Shown here: positions 37,680 to 48,859 of the stretch, one piece after another
How positions within the stretch are numbered: the stretch's first letter is position 1
Layout: each line of letters opens with the position of its first letter
Origin: Prosopocoilus inquinatus
Lineage: Eukaryota > Arthropoda > Insecta > Coleoptera > Lucanidae
Length of the DNA: 64,000 nucleotides
Direction: 5' to 3'
Assembly: GCA_036172665.1 (NCBI GenBank)
Contig: CM069873.1
Location: forward strand, 32,728,001-32,792,000
Made by a program: the position numbers and the translations under genes
Notes under the pieces: model-generated
The model's input: only the letters and a program-made list of their open reading frames with translations
Told to the model about the DNA's origin: nothing
Databases searched by the model: none

Positions 37680-39045
37680 TTTTATACAGTTTTTTTTGTT
37701 TAAAACATGTTTAAAATTGACCCTAAATTAAACCTGTTTTAAACAAAAAAAAACAGCTGTTTAAAACAACTTTTAAATGTTTAAATTGCCCTTACAGCTT
37801 ACATAAAAAGATAAATATTATTATTATTATTTGATATTTGTCTGAAAAGAAGAATTTATTAAAATTCGATCTCTAATTAAAAGAAAGATGAAAAGTTTGT
37901 AATGTTAGATTATGTACCCTTTTAAAAATAATGTTTGTACTTTGACAATAATTTAAATCATTTAAGGCAGAGCTTGATTTATTTAGGATCTATGGTCGCG
38001 GTGTTTTAAATGACTTTCAAAGAAAGTATGAAGTATTTGCTAACAACATACTGAGAAAAACGTTCCCAATAAAAACTAAAATCAAATACAATCCAAAGAA
38101 GTATTTTTTCAAATTACTTGATCGCATTAGAACTAAAATACATGACTTGTCGCTCTCAATACTGGAAAACAAAAATTTCAAATATAATACTTCCGGCGAA
38201 ACCAAAAGTCCAGTAGGTATATGTCTGAAAATTCAAATTAAATTTTTGTTTAATTCATCGTTTTCAAATTTTAAACAAACCTTAAAATTCTAGAAGGGCG
38301 AATATACAGCGAAAAAAAATGAAACGATAACGTTATAAATAGTTTAAACAGCGACATCCTACGATCACTTTTTGACCTAACATTGCATTATCATTGACAA
38401 ATTCAAGCCAGTTTGCTATATAATAACTCATCCCGTGCCCCACAGTATGAACAGGGAAGCGGAGGACCCAGTATGTTTCAAAATTCAATGTAATAATAAA
38501 AGGTTAAATATTGTATTTTAAAATTTTACAATATAAGTATTATTCTAGTGATCAGTAATAATTAATGAACTGATTATAATTAATCTAATGCAATTTAAAT
38601 TTAGTTAGAGCTACAGTGTAGTCATCACGTCATCAGCTCAGCCACGCATTGTCTACAATTATTAAAACAATTGATATGAGAACAAACTAAAGTTTAAAGT
38701 TAATCTATCAGTGAAATACAGACCCTAAACAATTAACTTCTGGTTACACAGTATTACGTTGCAAAAATAAAACACATATATCAAAAGTGGCCTTTTTTAG
38801 CTTAAAACTAAAAAATGAATTTAAAACATTAATAAAAGAACATGTTTAAAACTTAAAAATAAAGCACCTACATCAAAAGAGTTCATTTTTAGCTTAAAAT
38901 TACAAAAAATTAATTTAAAACATTATCAAAAAAACATGTTTAAAAGATTTTGTTTAAAACAGATGATATGTTTTTAATTCGGTGTTTTAAACATGTTTTA
39001 AACACTATGTTTTAAACAGTTTGTTTTAAACCATGATTACACTTG
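37680..39045. repeat. GTTTAAAC-rich borders, possibly ends of an old element
   Basis: GTTTAAAAC / GTTTTAAAC palindromes cluster at 37,690-37,780 and 38,930-39,030. The piece 38,010-38,330 is a diverged copy of 42,575-42,905 (shared ACTTGATCGCATTAGAA, AAAATTCTAGAAG). No coding sequence is seen. Confidence 0.4.
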
Positions 39046-39960
39046 CCGAGTGCTGAGCGGAGAGATTCTTGCAGACATATGAAACGTTAGTTTTCCAGAA
39101 TTTTGGGTTCAGTTTTTGGCTGCGAATCTCAAGAGAGTATCTCTGATGCCTCAATCTGCCTACTCATCAGTGGTGACTGATTGTAATAACCTTTTCCATT
39201 TCTTATCAATTTTTCCGAACAAATATTCAATATTGAGGTAGATTATTAAAATTATATCAGATCAGATACGGATACCTTTCTGAGAAATAATAAAGAACGA
39301 GGCTGTAAAAATAACATTCTTTTTTGTTACTCAATTGAATCAATTTTCTCTTTAAGATATATTTATTAAAGCTTATAATTTTGTACTAAATGAGAAACAC
39401 GTGAAGGTATGTATGTCCACATTGTTGGAGACCTTGAATTAGGCAGAAAAATTACGAAGGTTTCTGCCATAAATTAATTTATGTATCTGTTTTGCCAATA
39501 GAAAAAAGGAACTTATCTTAACCTTGCCCTCATTGTTTTATTACTTGTTGTTACTCCTATTATTATTTCGTTTGTATTAGTGGATGCAGTGAAAATTGGA
39601 ACGTCCTTGATACAAAGGAACACGAATCGGAGGAGCCCCAGGAGATGCGCATTTGAAACTAAAACGGCGCCAATACTAAAAATAGTTTGAAAAAACAGTC
39701 TTGTACTAGGATGTTTACTAGTTACGAGAAAGCAGTAAAATATGGTACGTGTTTGATGTATTATGGTGTAATGGTGTTTCGGCACATTCCTCGGCGTATT
39801 TTTAAACATCGATTGTTGAAAATACCTACGGTGAAATATGCCACCCTGATTGTTATTTAAATGGATTTCACGATCGTTAAATGTAACACAATACGTCTTG
39901 TTAAATCAATTTTAATTAGATTTTAATTGCCCCTAATTAGCGTACATTAGTAATGTGTAT
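39046..39960. other. Non-coding gap
   Basis: No gene recognised. A 98-codon minus-strand frame at 39,513-39,809 shows no known motif and I treat it as chance. Confidence 0.4.
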
Positions 39961-39964
39961 CTTA

Positions 39965-40092
39965 GGGCCATTTGCACCACTTTCAGTTAAAATTTAAGCT
40001 CCACTTAATTCCATAGAAACGTTTGTTGCAACAATTGTTTCTATGGAGTTAAGTGGAGCTTAAATTTTAACTGAAAGTGGTGCAAATGGCCC
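39965..40092. mobile_element. PIF/Harbinger-type MITE, almost perfect palindrome
   Basis: The element is 128 bp, begins GGGCCATTTGCACCAC, and its ends fold back on each other nearly over the full length. Flanks are TTA at 39,962-39,964 and 40,093-40,095, the 3-bp target duplication typical of PIF/Harbinger. Confidence 0.8.
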
Positions 40093-41891
40093 TTAGTTTT
40101 TCAGTTTTTAATAAAAACTTGCACATAAACGCACATGTTCATAATCATTTTTTTTTGTTTGAAACAACCGCCTTCACATTTTATTATTTTACAATTTAAA
40201 ACTCGTTTTTTCTCTCGAAACAATAACAATGACTATTATAAATTCTAGGAGACTTACCTGCGTACCGAAAGCTTTGTTAATTTTAAACACTTTAAGGCTG
40301 AGTTGCACCGACATCTGAAATTAAATGCCTTAATGCATGTTAGTTAATCCGTGATTAAAATTTAATTCATGTTAAAACAAACGCTGTTGCACCGAAATAT
40401 TTTTAACTTGAATTAGTTGATTTGCAACGTCTCTAACACGATATCGAAACTGACGTTTAGCATTATGATTGGCCATTTATCCAGTTCGTTTATATCAAGT
40501 TTGTACTTAAATGTGTCACTTTCTATTTTGTGTGCCTTTGAAAATGGAAAAGAGAGAACGTAGATGTATTGTTACGGATATTATTTTCACATGCGTATAA
40601 ACGATGACGCCAATCACTCTGGGAAATCGTTATACTTGATGAAATACTTCAATAATTTTGTTAATTTTCATTGATGCCTGGGCCATATATATAAATTCTC
40701 TGGACTTTGCATCAATTTGCTTTGTGGAAATATTCTACTGAGCTGAAGGTCCGCAACCTTCGCATGTGTCTGTTAATCTGTCCTGACGATATTAATATGA
40801 TCCGCTAAAACTTGCTGAAAACTTTCAGTAGCAAAAAATCGCAAATTAATCAGTAACTGAGTAATTGCTGATATTGGAAAATTTCTATTTGTTGTAAGCT
40901 CTAATGCAGTGTTTCTCGACCTAAGTTCAGCAATGGGGTGTTTGGGTTCCTTCGCAAATAAAAACGGAAATCACACCACAAAAAAATTTGTCATATAAAA
41001 GTAGTATAATGTCGATATTTTGATGAAACATTATGTCATATTTTAGTGCTAAGGGGGTCCCTAAGAGAAAAATATAAGCACTGTAGGATTCCTCGCTTTC
41101 GTTTCTTGCACCACTTCTTTTGAAAATCTTTAACGCATCTTAAAATCTACATCAGCGTAAATCAATAACGGTTTAGCCCTTTTTTTTCGGTCTTGGTATA
41201 ATCTGAATCCGAGGATCAACCGTAAGAATCTCTTTCTTCAGAAGAAGATTTGTATGTTCCAGTACATCCCAATACGTTAATAAACTCTTTTGACTGAGTT
41301 GCTGACATAAGATGACTGACAGCTGAAATTTATGCATGAATTTGTGTTAGTTAATCCGTGATTAAAATATAATTCATGTTAAAACAAACGCTGTTGCACC
41401 GACGTATATTTAACTTGAATTAGTTGATTTCAGATTAAGGTGAAACGTCATTAGTATAGACGACGTGTCACGAGTAAGTATGACGTTACTGTTATGAACA
41501 GATAAATTAGCGACATCTTACTATCGCTTTTTGACCTGACATTGCAGTAGGTTTGTCCTTATCCAGTCTGTTTTATCCGATAGTCAATTTATATACAACT
41601 CACTTGCGGCTTTTCTTTTAAAAAGGGAACGTTAAACCAACTTCGTTAATTTAAATTAAATTCATAATAGCAGTTAACTCTTGTTCGATGAATTATAATA
41701 TTGTTTATTATTAGTATTAATATAATTAACTAATGTAAACTTAAATAATTATAAAAATATACCGTCAATGTTTAGAATTTAAAAAAATATTAGTTCTGGC
41801 TTAATTAAAACAGCATTTTGTAGCTGAAGTAAGTACTTTATTGACCGTTAAAAACTATAATTGAAGTTTGTTCTTGTCTGATGAAAATAGT

Positions 41892-42031
41892 AAGTACAAA
41901 GTTTTTTAATCTCAAACCGAACAAAAAAATGAAAGGAACACACTCAATGTTTCGCTATAAATCTATAGCGAAACGTTGAGTGTGTTCCTTTCATTTTTTT
42001 GTTCGGTTTGAGATTAAAAAACTTTGTACTT
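41892..42031. repeat. Near-perfect palindrome, 68-bp arms, 4-nt loop
   Basis: The arms 41,892-41,959 and 41,964-42,031 pair with a single mismatch around AATC. They include GGAACACACTCAA and GAGATTAAAAAAC. It is probably a palindromic MITE nested in the Harbinger-type element. Confidence 0.88.
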
Positions 42032-42307
42032 GTTAAAAACTATCGTGAAATTTATAGGGTAAAACTTGCCTAATTTGTACTAACGCTTAAATTGTGTCTC
42101 CACAATTTTTGATAAGGGTGAGAAGCATCTCTATCCCCAGAAACTGTAAATGACAATGAACTATATGGTTTAAGCTAACCATGGTATTGTGATATGCCCT
42201 CCAGTTTTCATAATGATTTAGTTTCAGTTTTGGTTAAGATAAAGAATAAGTTTTTAGTTAAGAGTATAATTTCATAAAGTTCTTGCTCTTTGGTAATTAA
42301 TTAAATG

Positions 42308-42419
42308 ATGTGAAAAATAAAAGACTTTAGAAACAAGCTGAAAATATCTTGACGTATCCTAAACTAATTGTTTGCTTTTGATAAAGCTGCTTGTTTCTAA
42401 AGTCTTTTATTTTTCACAT
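42308..42419. repeat. Inverted repeat, 31-bp perfect arms
   Basis: The arms 42,308-42,338 and 42,389-42,419 (core AAAAGACTTTAGAAACAAGC) enclose 50 bp. It looks like a tiny MITE; no target duplication is evident. Confidence 0.8.
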
Positions 42420-43535
42420 AAGTTCTGTTAATATACTTCTCCGCATTTATTTTTGTTGGTTGTTGAATGCTTGACCGGTTTATAAGTTGAATGCCGAAAG
42501 AGTTACAAACATCTGTAAGTCGGTCGCAGTCGCCACAGGTAATATTAGTAACTAGCCAGTCGCCTCCTCAAAGGAATGGCTTTCTCGAATTACTTGATCG
42601 CATTAGAATGAAAATACATGATTTATAACTTTGAAAAAAAAACAAAATAATTTCGTTGTCGTGGAAACAAAAATTGCCAAGTCACACATATTCGGACTCA
42701 CAATGACCTGTACATTCTAAATATGTAAAAATGTAAAAGCCGTTCCAATTAGAATAAGAAAGTTGATTCAATTTTCGGTGAAACCGGAAGTCGTACGGTG
42801 GATAGAGCTACGTCAGATACGTCAGAAAATTTTTATGTAATTTATTTGTTCCAAATTTTATGTAAAAAATTAAAATTCTAGAAGAGTGAACATATAGCAT
42901 GGACACTCTGTATTGTGTACTGGATATGAGATTATTAGAATTTATTTCTTGTTTTGAACTACACTATCATCTGCCAAACTTTGTCCAGGTTTTTTATAAC
43001 ACCCTGTATATTTTATGAATTTACGTAATTTTTTAATTTTTAAAGAGAAATTTGTATTGTATTCAAATTATGTTAGTTCAACTAATAATTTCTTCGTGTT
43101 AAACAAACCACCGCTGCTTGTTCCAATATAATAATAATTTATTATTCATTTTTAACACATTTTCGGTCGTAATCGTTCAGAAGAATTCGTGATTAACGCT
43201 CTTGTATGCTTCAGAAATTTATAATAAATCCTTTTAACTCGTGTTAGACACGCTAATCGAACAATAATCACGAATTAACTAATTCAGATTTACTAATTAA
43301 GATTAGGACAAACTACGGTCGGTGCAACTCGAAAGTCTCTAATTCAGATTAGTTAATCAGTGTTAACGTTAATTGAGGCTGAAATTGCAGGTCGTTACCA
43401 TGGTCGTTACTTGCCGAATCAACTAACTCAAGTTTGTAGATTAGGGCAAATTAAGGTCGGTGCAACTGAAAAGTCGCTAACTCAGATTAGTTAATCTGTG
43501 TTAACGTTAATCAAGGTTGGTGCAACTCAGCCTAA

Positions 43536-44330
43536 GGGAAACGGGAACATTGTAAATGTAATTGTATAGTCAGTCGACTCTGGTCCGGTGAAATTTTTAA
43601 GAAAGTAGTTTTTAATATTTAACCGGAAGCTATCAAGCGATAGTGATGAAACGTTGACTGTTCCTCCTAATTTTAAGAGTGTCCTGTTAAATGTTAAAAA
43701 CTATTTTATTGTAAATGTAGTTAAACAACACTCCTAAGCCATTAAAATCAATTTAAAATTGGAATACCATATGGTCGTGTAATTAAAAAGAAAAGTTTTT
43801 CCTTGCACTGTTAATATGTTCATGGGTCCTTGCAGCGCTTGATTTTGGACCCCTTCAAAAACAAGAAGTATTATAGTTTCAATTGTTTTCTTTGAAATCA
43901 GGTATTTTATAATTTTAACCTTGCGTCGAGGGCTTCCCTTGAACTTGATGTCCTGGCACGCATTCAGCGCACTGATGCATAAAGGCGGTAATGTGCAAAA
44001 TAAATGTTAACAATGAAAGTAGTTTCTTCTCCGGGGACACAACATTTAATTAAATAATTTTGAATGAAACATTGCTTTAATTGACAGTTCTGCGTTCAGG
44101 TTAAAAGTCAATTCGAACAAAAGAAGAAAAAGACGATCAATTGATTATGAAAATAAAAATAAAAAATCGTCTATAAAGTAAGGACGAATCAAGTAAAAGG
44201 AAGAAAGAACGCAAAAGATGATCAACTGACAATTAAAAAATAAAAATAAATTAAATGATAAGAAATAAAAGAAAACAAAGGAATAAGACAAAAACGATCG
44301 GTCGTTTTTAGTTTGCAGTGGGAATTTCGA
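43536..44330. other. Non-coding gap ending in a purine-rich tract
   Basis: From about 44,100 a degenerate tract of GAAAAAGACGATCAATTGAT-like units leads into the hammerhead sequence at 44,337. A similar tract (45,600-46,130) precedes the hammerhead-like sequence at 46.24 kb. Confidence 0.5.
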
Positions 44331-44336
44331 GCTACG

Positions 44337-44383
44337 TTTCTGCTGAAGAAGCCCCGAATAGGGCTGAAACAGCTGTACAGAGG
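44337..44383 (+). ncRNA. Hammerhead ribozyme (type I layout), core intact
   Basis: All conserved parts are present in order. Stem I 5' strand TTTCTG (44,337-44,342); core CTGAAGA (44,343-44,349), which fits CTGANGA; stem II AGCCC with GGGCT (44,350-44,354 and 44,361-44,365) around a 6-nt loop; GAA (44,366-44,368); stem III ACAG with CTGT (44,369-44,376), loopless; A at the cleavage position (44,377); stem I 3' strand CAGAGG. Stem I has two G-U pairs. Cleavage would fall after 44,377. So short a stem III is usual in hammerheads of Penelope-like retroelements, which tend to act as dimers. Activity is inferred. Confidence 0.65.
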
Positions 44384-44870
44384 CTGCTCGAAGTTTTCAC
44401 TACAAAAGAACGATTTGCAACAAAATTTTTAATTTTTATTGTTGTGCACATCAATTGCACCCCCTTGCGGCCAACTCAGATATTTAAAAATATTTTCTTT
44501 ATATTTCTCTTAGTCACTTTGGCTATAATTTTTTTTTCCCGAAGCTGTATTATGGTTAGCTATTTACCGCCGGTCGTCGCCCGTCCTGAGACACCCGGTA
44601 TAGATATAATTAACTGAAAAATTAAAATGTATACATATTAACATCTTTAATTTCTAAGCACAAATTTTTTGTAATTCAAGTACCTAATCCCAGCTGTCCT
44701 TAATTTAAATTGCTTTATTTTTTTTTTCATTGATTAACACCTCAACATGTACTAACAATTTTTTTTTAGTCTTTGCGCAATATTTATTTGTATTGTTGAG
44801 TTGTGAGGCAACCACGAAACGTAATTTCCAGTAATTCTTAATAGATAGTTGCGTTGTTTTTATTTAAATA

Positions 44871-45508
44871 GCGAATGTTGAAAGCTTCTTCTGCTCCTTG
44901 AATACTTAATCTAAATTACAAAAAGTTTCACGCTATTCCGTTTACTACCGCCCATTTAAATTGATGGCTTCATAAACAATGCACATTTTAACTTAAAATT
45001 GCACACGTAATTTCACGCTGTTCAAATAACAACGTATAAGTTAGATTAAAAGAAAATTGTTCATTTTATTCCTCATTTTCCTGGGAAGAATATTTTCTCG
45101 TTTTGTATTCGTTTTGAAATATTTCCGAACAGATATTGATTGCATGTTTTCCATATTCTCACGTATTCCATGTTATATCAATTGATATTCATTGATGTAA
45201 CTAAACATGTACGCTATCATACGTTGACTGGCGATAAAATAATTAATTTGTTTCTTATGTTTTTTTTTGCTGTGCATTGTTTCATCCGAGATATGATTGA
45301 TGGTTATTTTTAATATTCAGGTCAATCATTGCAGATTACTATTTCCAGAAACCCAAATTAATTTGAAAAATAAGTTTTTTTTCTCTCCTAGAACTTTTTG
45401 AATTTTCAGATAAATGAAGAAATAAAAACTGTTTCATTTAAAACAGAAAAGGAAAGCTGAACAACTTGTATTTGAAAATAATTTTTAATAAATGAATATA
45501 CTGCGTGG
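44871..45508 (+). repeat. Dispersed repeat, copy 2
   Basis: Same orientation as 31,726-32,355, with scattered substitutions and small indels. The two copies lie 13 kb apart. Confidence 0.8.
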
Positions 45509-45599
45509 TTCAAAAAAAGCTCTGAAACTCTTCAGTATGTTGTCACTTGGGAGCTCTGGTGCATCATCGCACCGAGCTTCCCTATGACAGCTGGTGGTG

Positions 45600-46130
45600 C
45601 GAACGAAAATAAAAATTGTGCATAATAAACAATAAGTCATATCAATGTACTAAAAAATAACCAACGCAATAAAAAAATGAATCTGCAAATATTAAAGAAA
45701 AAGACGAACAGTAAATAATAAAAAATAAATAAATAAAATAGGTCAAAATGAATAAAATGTAAAATAAAATAAACTCCGTTCAAGTAAAAGAAAAACAAAA
45801 GACAATCGATTGATTCAAAAATAAAATCGTGTTAAATAAATTTCAGCAAAAGAAAACACGAAAACAAAAGATAATGAATTGACAGTTAAAAATCAAGCAA
45901 CGAATCAAATGAACTCCAATCAAAGAAAAAAAGACAAAGATCGATCAATCGATTAAATTAAAAATTAAAATGAATAAAGTCGAACAAGAAATATAAAAAA
46001 AACGGAAAAAGACGATAGGTGACGAAGAATGAAGATAAGAAGAAAAGAAAAATTGTACAAAAATAATGAGAATCAAACTAACAATGAGAATATAAAATCA
46101 AGTGAAATCGAGTCAAGGAATGATCGGATT
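45600..46130. repeat. Purine-rich degenerate tandem tract
   Basis: Imperfect repeats of an A/G-rich unit (AAAAGACAATCGATTGATTC-like), related to 44,100-44,300. Confidence 0.55.
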
Positions 46131-46236
46131 GGTTATTTTAAAAAAAGTGAAATGAGGTCTAAAATAAACTAACATTTTTATGATTTTATTAGGATGATTA
46201 GGTTGTTTTTAGACCTTTTTAATGCTTTTAAGTTGG

Positions 46237-46284
46237 TAGCGTACCGAAGATGGCAGCTTAGCTGCCGAAATACATATCTGCGGA
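46237..46284 (+). ncRNA. Hammerhead-like sequence, degenerate
   Basis: CCGAAGA at 46,244-46,250 (U4 replaced by C), a strong stem GGCAGC / GCTGCC, GAAA, then a short ATA/TAT stem III and C. Stem I strands pair over about 4 bp. Probably inactive. Confidence 0.4.
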
Positions 46285-46289
46285 TATAG

Positions 46290-47795
46290 AAATTATTGTG
46301 GGCGGAGGTTAATTTCAATTATGAAATGAGGTCAAACAGAATCAATTGCAATTTAACATAAATTTGATTTAATGTTTCAGAAATATTAATTATTAAGTTT
46401 GAAAGGGGGTTGATGATGATTTTTATTTTCTTATACGGCGTCAATGCTTAAAAAAATTGTTTTATTTTTACACAGGAGTTGTGTTAAAATAAAACTTTTA
46501 CTCGGATTTGATTTTAGAAAATTTTGAAATTAAAAATTTTTTTGGTACTTTCTTAAGTGTCAAGAATAACGTACTAGGGAAGTTTAGGCGCCTTTTTTGA
46601 ATTACCTGATATTTTGAAATTTTAAACCAAGATATAAGTACAGAGTGGACCATTTTTGATGGTTTTACAGGGTTTCTCAGTCATTTGTAGAAATAGACGA
46701 AAATCGTTTTCGCGACCCAATGCTACTTTCTCGAGAAAAACACAGTGGGGAAAACAAAAGTTAACTACCTCGATTCATTCGGGAAATATCGGTCGAAAAC
46801 GAATTTTTGCGAAAAATTATTTTCCACAATATCTCAGTTGTTTGACAAGATATTTTGAAAATTCAAAAACTATTTTATTCAGAAATTAATGTAGATTTAA
46901 CGTTATTATCTTTTGCTGGAACTGCACCAGTTCTGCGAAATAGATTATAACTTTGTAATTTTAAATAAAAGCCGCAGTTGGCTATGACATAAATAAATAG
47001 CTTGTTTAATGAGGTTTTCAAAAATACAAAGTCTGATATAATTATTTTTTTTAATAACAGAGATACTAACTTTTATTACTTTGCAGTAGCTATCAAGCTA
47101 TCTATAACACTAGAAACAAAAGAAAATTCAGTTGTTTTTCTCAAAAATCAAATCAAGAATGAATAATAAAGGTAATTAAATTGAAAAAGTAAATAAATAA
47201 CTGGAAATACATAATGCTTTTAGAAAACTCATTAAACTACGAATAATATAAATATGGATTAACTATCAATGCAGTTTTGAAGAATTATATGTTATTTGCT
47301 CCTTTGAAATTATTAAATCTTAAATTTTGAATTACCAAAAATTCTTAGATGTGTTTATTGCACTTTTACCCGTAATTAAATTTATTAACATACAAAAGTT
47401 CTTGAAAACATTTTTAAACTTAAGAAATATCTGATACTTCAATAATTTCTTAAAGAAACACACCAATTAATACAGTTTAAAATATATAAAAATCTGTTAG
47501 CTGTTTATTTTAATAATTAAAGAACTGTTCAAATGGATTTAATTCATTTTTACAGATTTGTGGTTTTATGTCAGTATCTAATAGATACATTAAGCTATTT
47601 ATTTATTGAATTAAGTTAGGTTTTACTTAATAATAATACTTTATCTTCGATACAAATAAGCTTGTTCCAATTACCTAGACTTTCAAATTTATGGTCCCTT
47701 TTTGGCCCCAATCAATCTGATTAAGGGGGATTCTAATACAGAACTAAAGCCTTCCAAGATCCTAGATATCTTATTGTGTGGAAAACTAATGTAAG
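46290..47795. other. Non-coding gap left of the Polinton-like element
   Basis: AT-rich sequence. The 77-codon frame at 46,656-46,889 has no recognisable motif. No repeat pair found. Confidence 0.4.
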
Positions 47796-47799
47796 TAGT

Positions 47800-47889
47800 A
47801 GGAATAGGCCGATTCTGGAACCTCCTCCGACCTTGACCAATAAAATTCAAGGTCAAGGTCGGAGGAGGTTCCAGAATCGGCCTATTCCT
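47800..47889. repeat. Perfect hairpin, 39-bp arms, 12-nt loop
   Basis: The arms 47,800-47,838 and 47,851-47,889 are perfect reverse complements (they contain GGCCGATTCTGGAACCTCC and GACCTTGACC). The inner end of each arm holds the same GACCTTGA core as the neighbouring array. Confidence 0.92.
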
Positions 47890-47910
47890 GACGTGACCCT
47901 ACCATGAGCT

Positions 47911-48665
47911 TCAAGGTCAAGGTCATGACCTTGAGGTGACCTTGAAATGACCTTGAAATGTCCTTGAGGTGACCTTGAAATGACCGTGAGGTGAACTTGA
48001 GGTGACCTTGAAATGACCTTGAGGTGACCTTGAAATGACCTTGAGGTGACCTTGAGGTGACCTTGAAATGACCTTGTGGTGACCTTGAGATGACCTTGTG
48101 GTGACCTTGAATTGACCTTGAGGTGACCTTGAAATGACCTTGAGGTGACCTTGAAATGACCTTGAGGTGACCTTGAGATGCCCTTGAAATGACCTTGAGG
48201 TGACCTTGAAATGACCTTGAGGTGACCTTGAAATGACCTTGAAATGACCTTGAAATGACCTTGAAATGACCTTGAGGTGACCTTGAAATGACCTTGAGGT
48301 GACCTTGAAATGACCTTGAGGTGACCTTGAAATGACCTTGAGGTGACCTTGAAATGACCTTGAGGTGACCTTGAAATGACCTTGAGATGACCTTGAGGTG
48401 ACCTTGAAATGACCTTGAGGTAACCTTGAAATGACCTTGAGGTGACCTTGAAATGACCTTGAGGTGACCTTGAAATGACCTTGAGGTGACCTTGAAATGA
48501 CCTTGAGGTGACCTTGAAATGACCTTGAGGTGACCTTGAAATAACCTTGAAATGACCTCAAGATGACCTTGAAATGACCTCGAGGTGACCTTGAAATGAC
48601 TCTGAGGTGACCTTTAAATGACCTTGGGGTGACCTTGATTCGACCTTGAAATGACTGAGGTGACC
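47911..48665. repeat. Minisatellite of 11-bp units with the core TGACCTTGA
   Basis: About 65-70 units alternate mainly between TGACCTTGAAA and TGACCTTGAGG, giving a 22-bp higher-order period. Read on the opposite strand, each core is TCAAGGTCA, the known extended half-site for monomeric nuclear receptors of the FTZ-F1/SF-1 and ERR type. The left end has an inverted pair TCAAGGTCATGACCTTGA. The right end decays with substitutions from about 48,540. A 257-codon open frame across it on the minus strand results only from the unit length and is not a gene. Confidence 0.9.
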
Positions 48666-48747
48666 TCGTAACGGACCTTGAAGCGCGGTGACTCAAATGT
48701 AATTGTTTTGAAATAACCCTGACGCAACCTGTTATTGAATATGTACC

Positions 48748-48755
48748 TATTTAAG
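48748..48755 (+). promoter_or_regulatory. TATA-like box of the polymerase gene
   Basis: TATTTAAGGAGG lies about 110 bp upstream of the polymerase start. The gene at 58,903 has TATAAAAGGAGG in the matching place, so AAGGAGG may be a shared promoter element. Confidence 0.45.
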
Positions 48756-48859
48756 GAGGTGTTTAATTTGATATCCGCAGACGACGGTTGACCCTCAGAT
48801 TGAGTTTACCAACTTATTGAACGTAGTGAACGTGATAGTGCTTATTAAAATTATAAAAC

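Larger units (their letters stand above)
40296..43532. mobile_element. PIF/Harbinger-type element, non-coding, with nested insertions
   Basis: The inverted ends share GGCTGAGTTGCACC, flanked by TAA on both sides (40,293-40,295 and 43,533-43,535). Parts of the left end reappear at 41,340-41,440 and parts of the right end at 43,230-43,400, so several copies seem nested. No transposase frame survives. Confidence 0.65.

Noticed and set aside
43655..43705. Hairpin with GATGAAACG resembling a hammerhead
   Set aside because: The stem is good, but the CTGANGA core is absent and the strand order does not fit.
44318..44617. 99-codon frame over the hammerhead region
   Set aside because: It is non-coding repeat read by chance; the protein has no motif and the related copy at 9.6 kb shifts frame.
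45549..45583. Hairpin GGGAGCTCTGGTGC / GCACCGAGCTTCCC
   Set aside because: Arms have several mismatches and no associated feature; not more than expected for a decayed repeat.
47911..48665. CRISPR-like array
   Set aside because: Units are contiguous with no spacers, and the genome is eukaryotic.
47923..48696. 257-codon open frame on the minus strand with an 11-residue repeat
   Set aside because: It is the direct result of an 11-bp tandem unit without stops; the same DNA is explained as a minisatellite and there is no start context or non-repetitive part.
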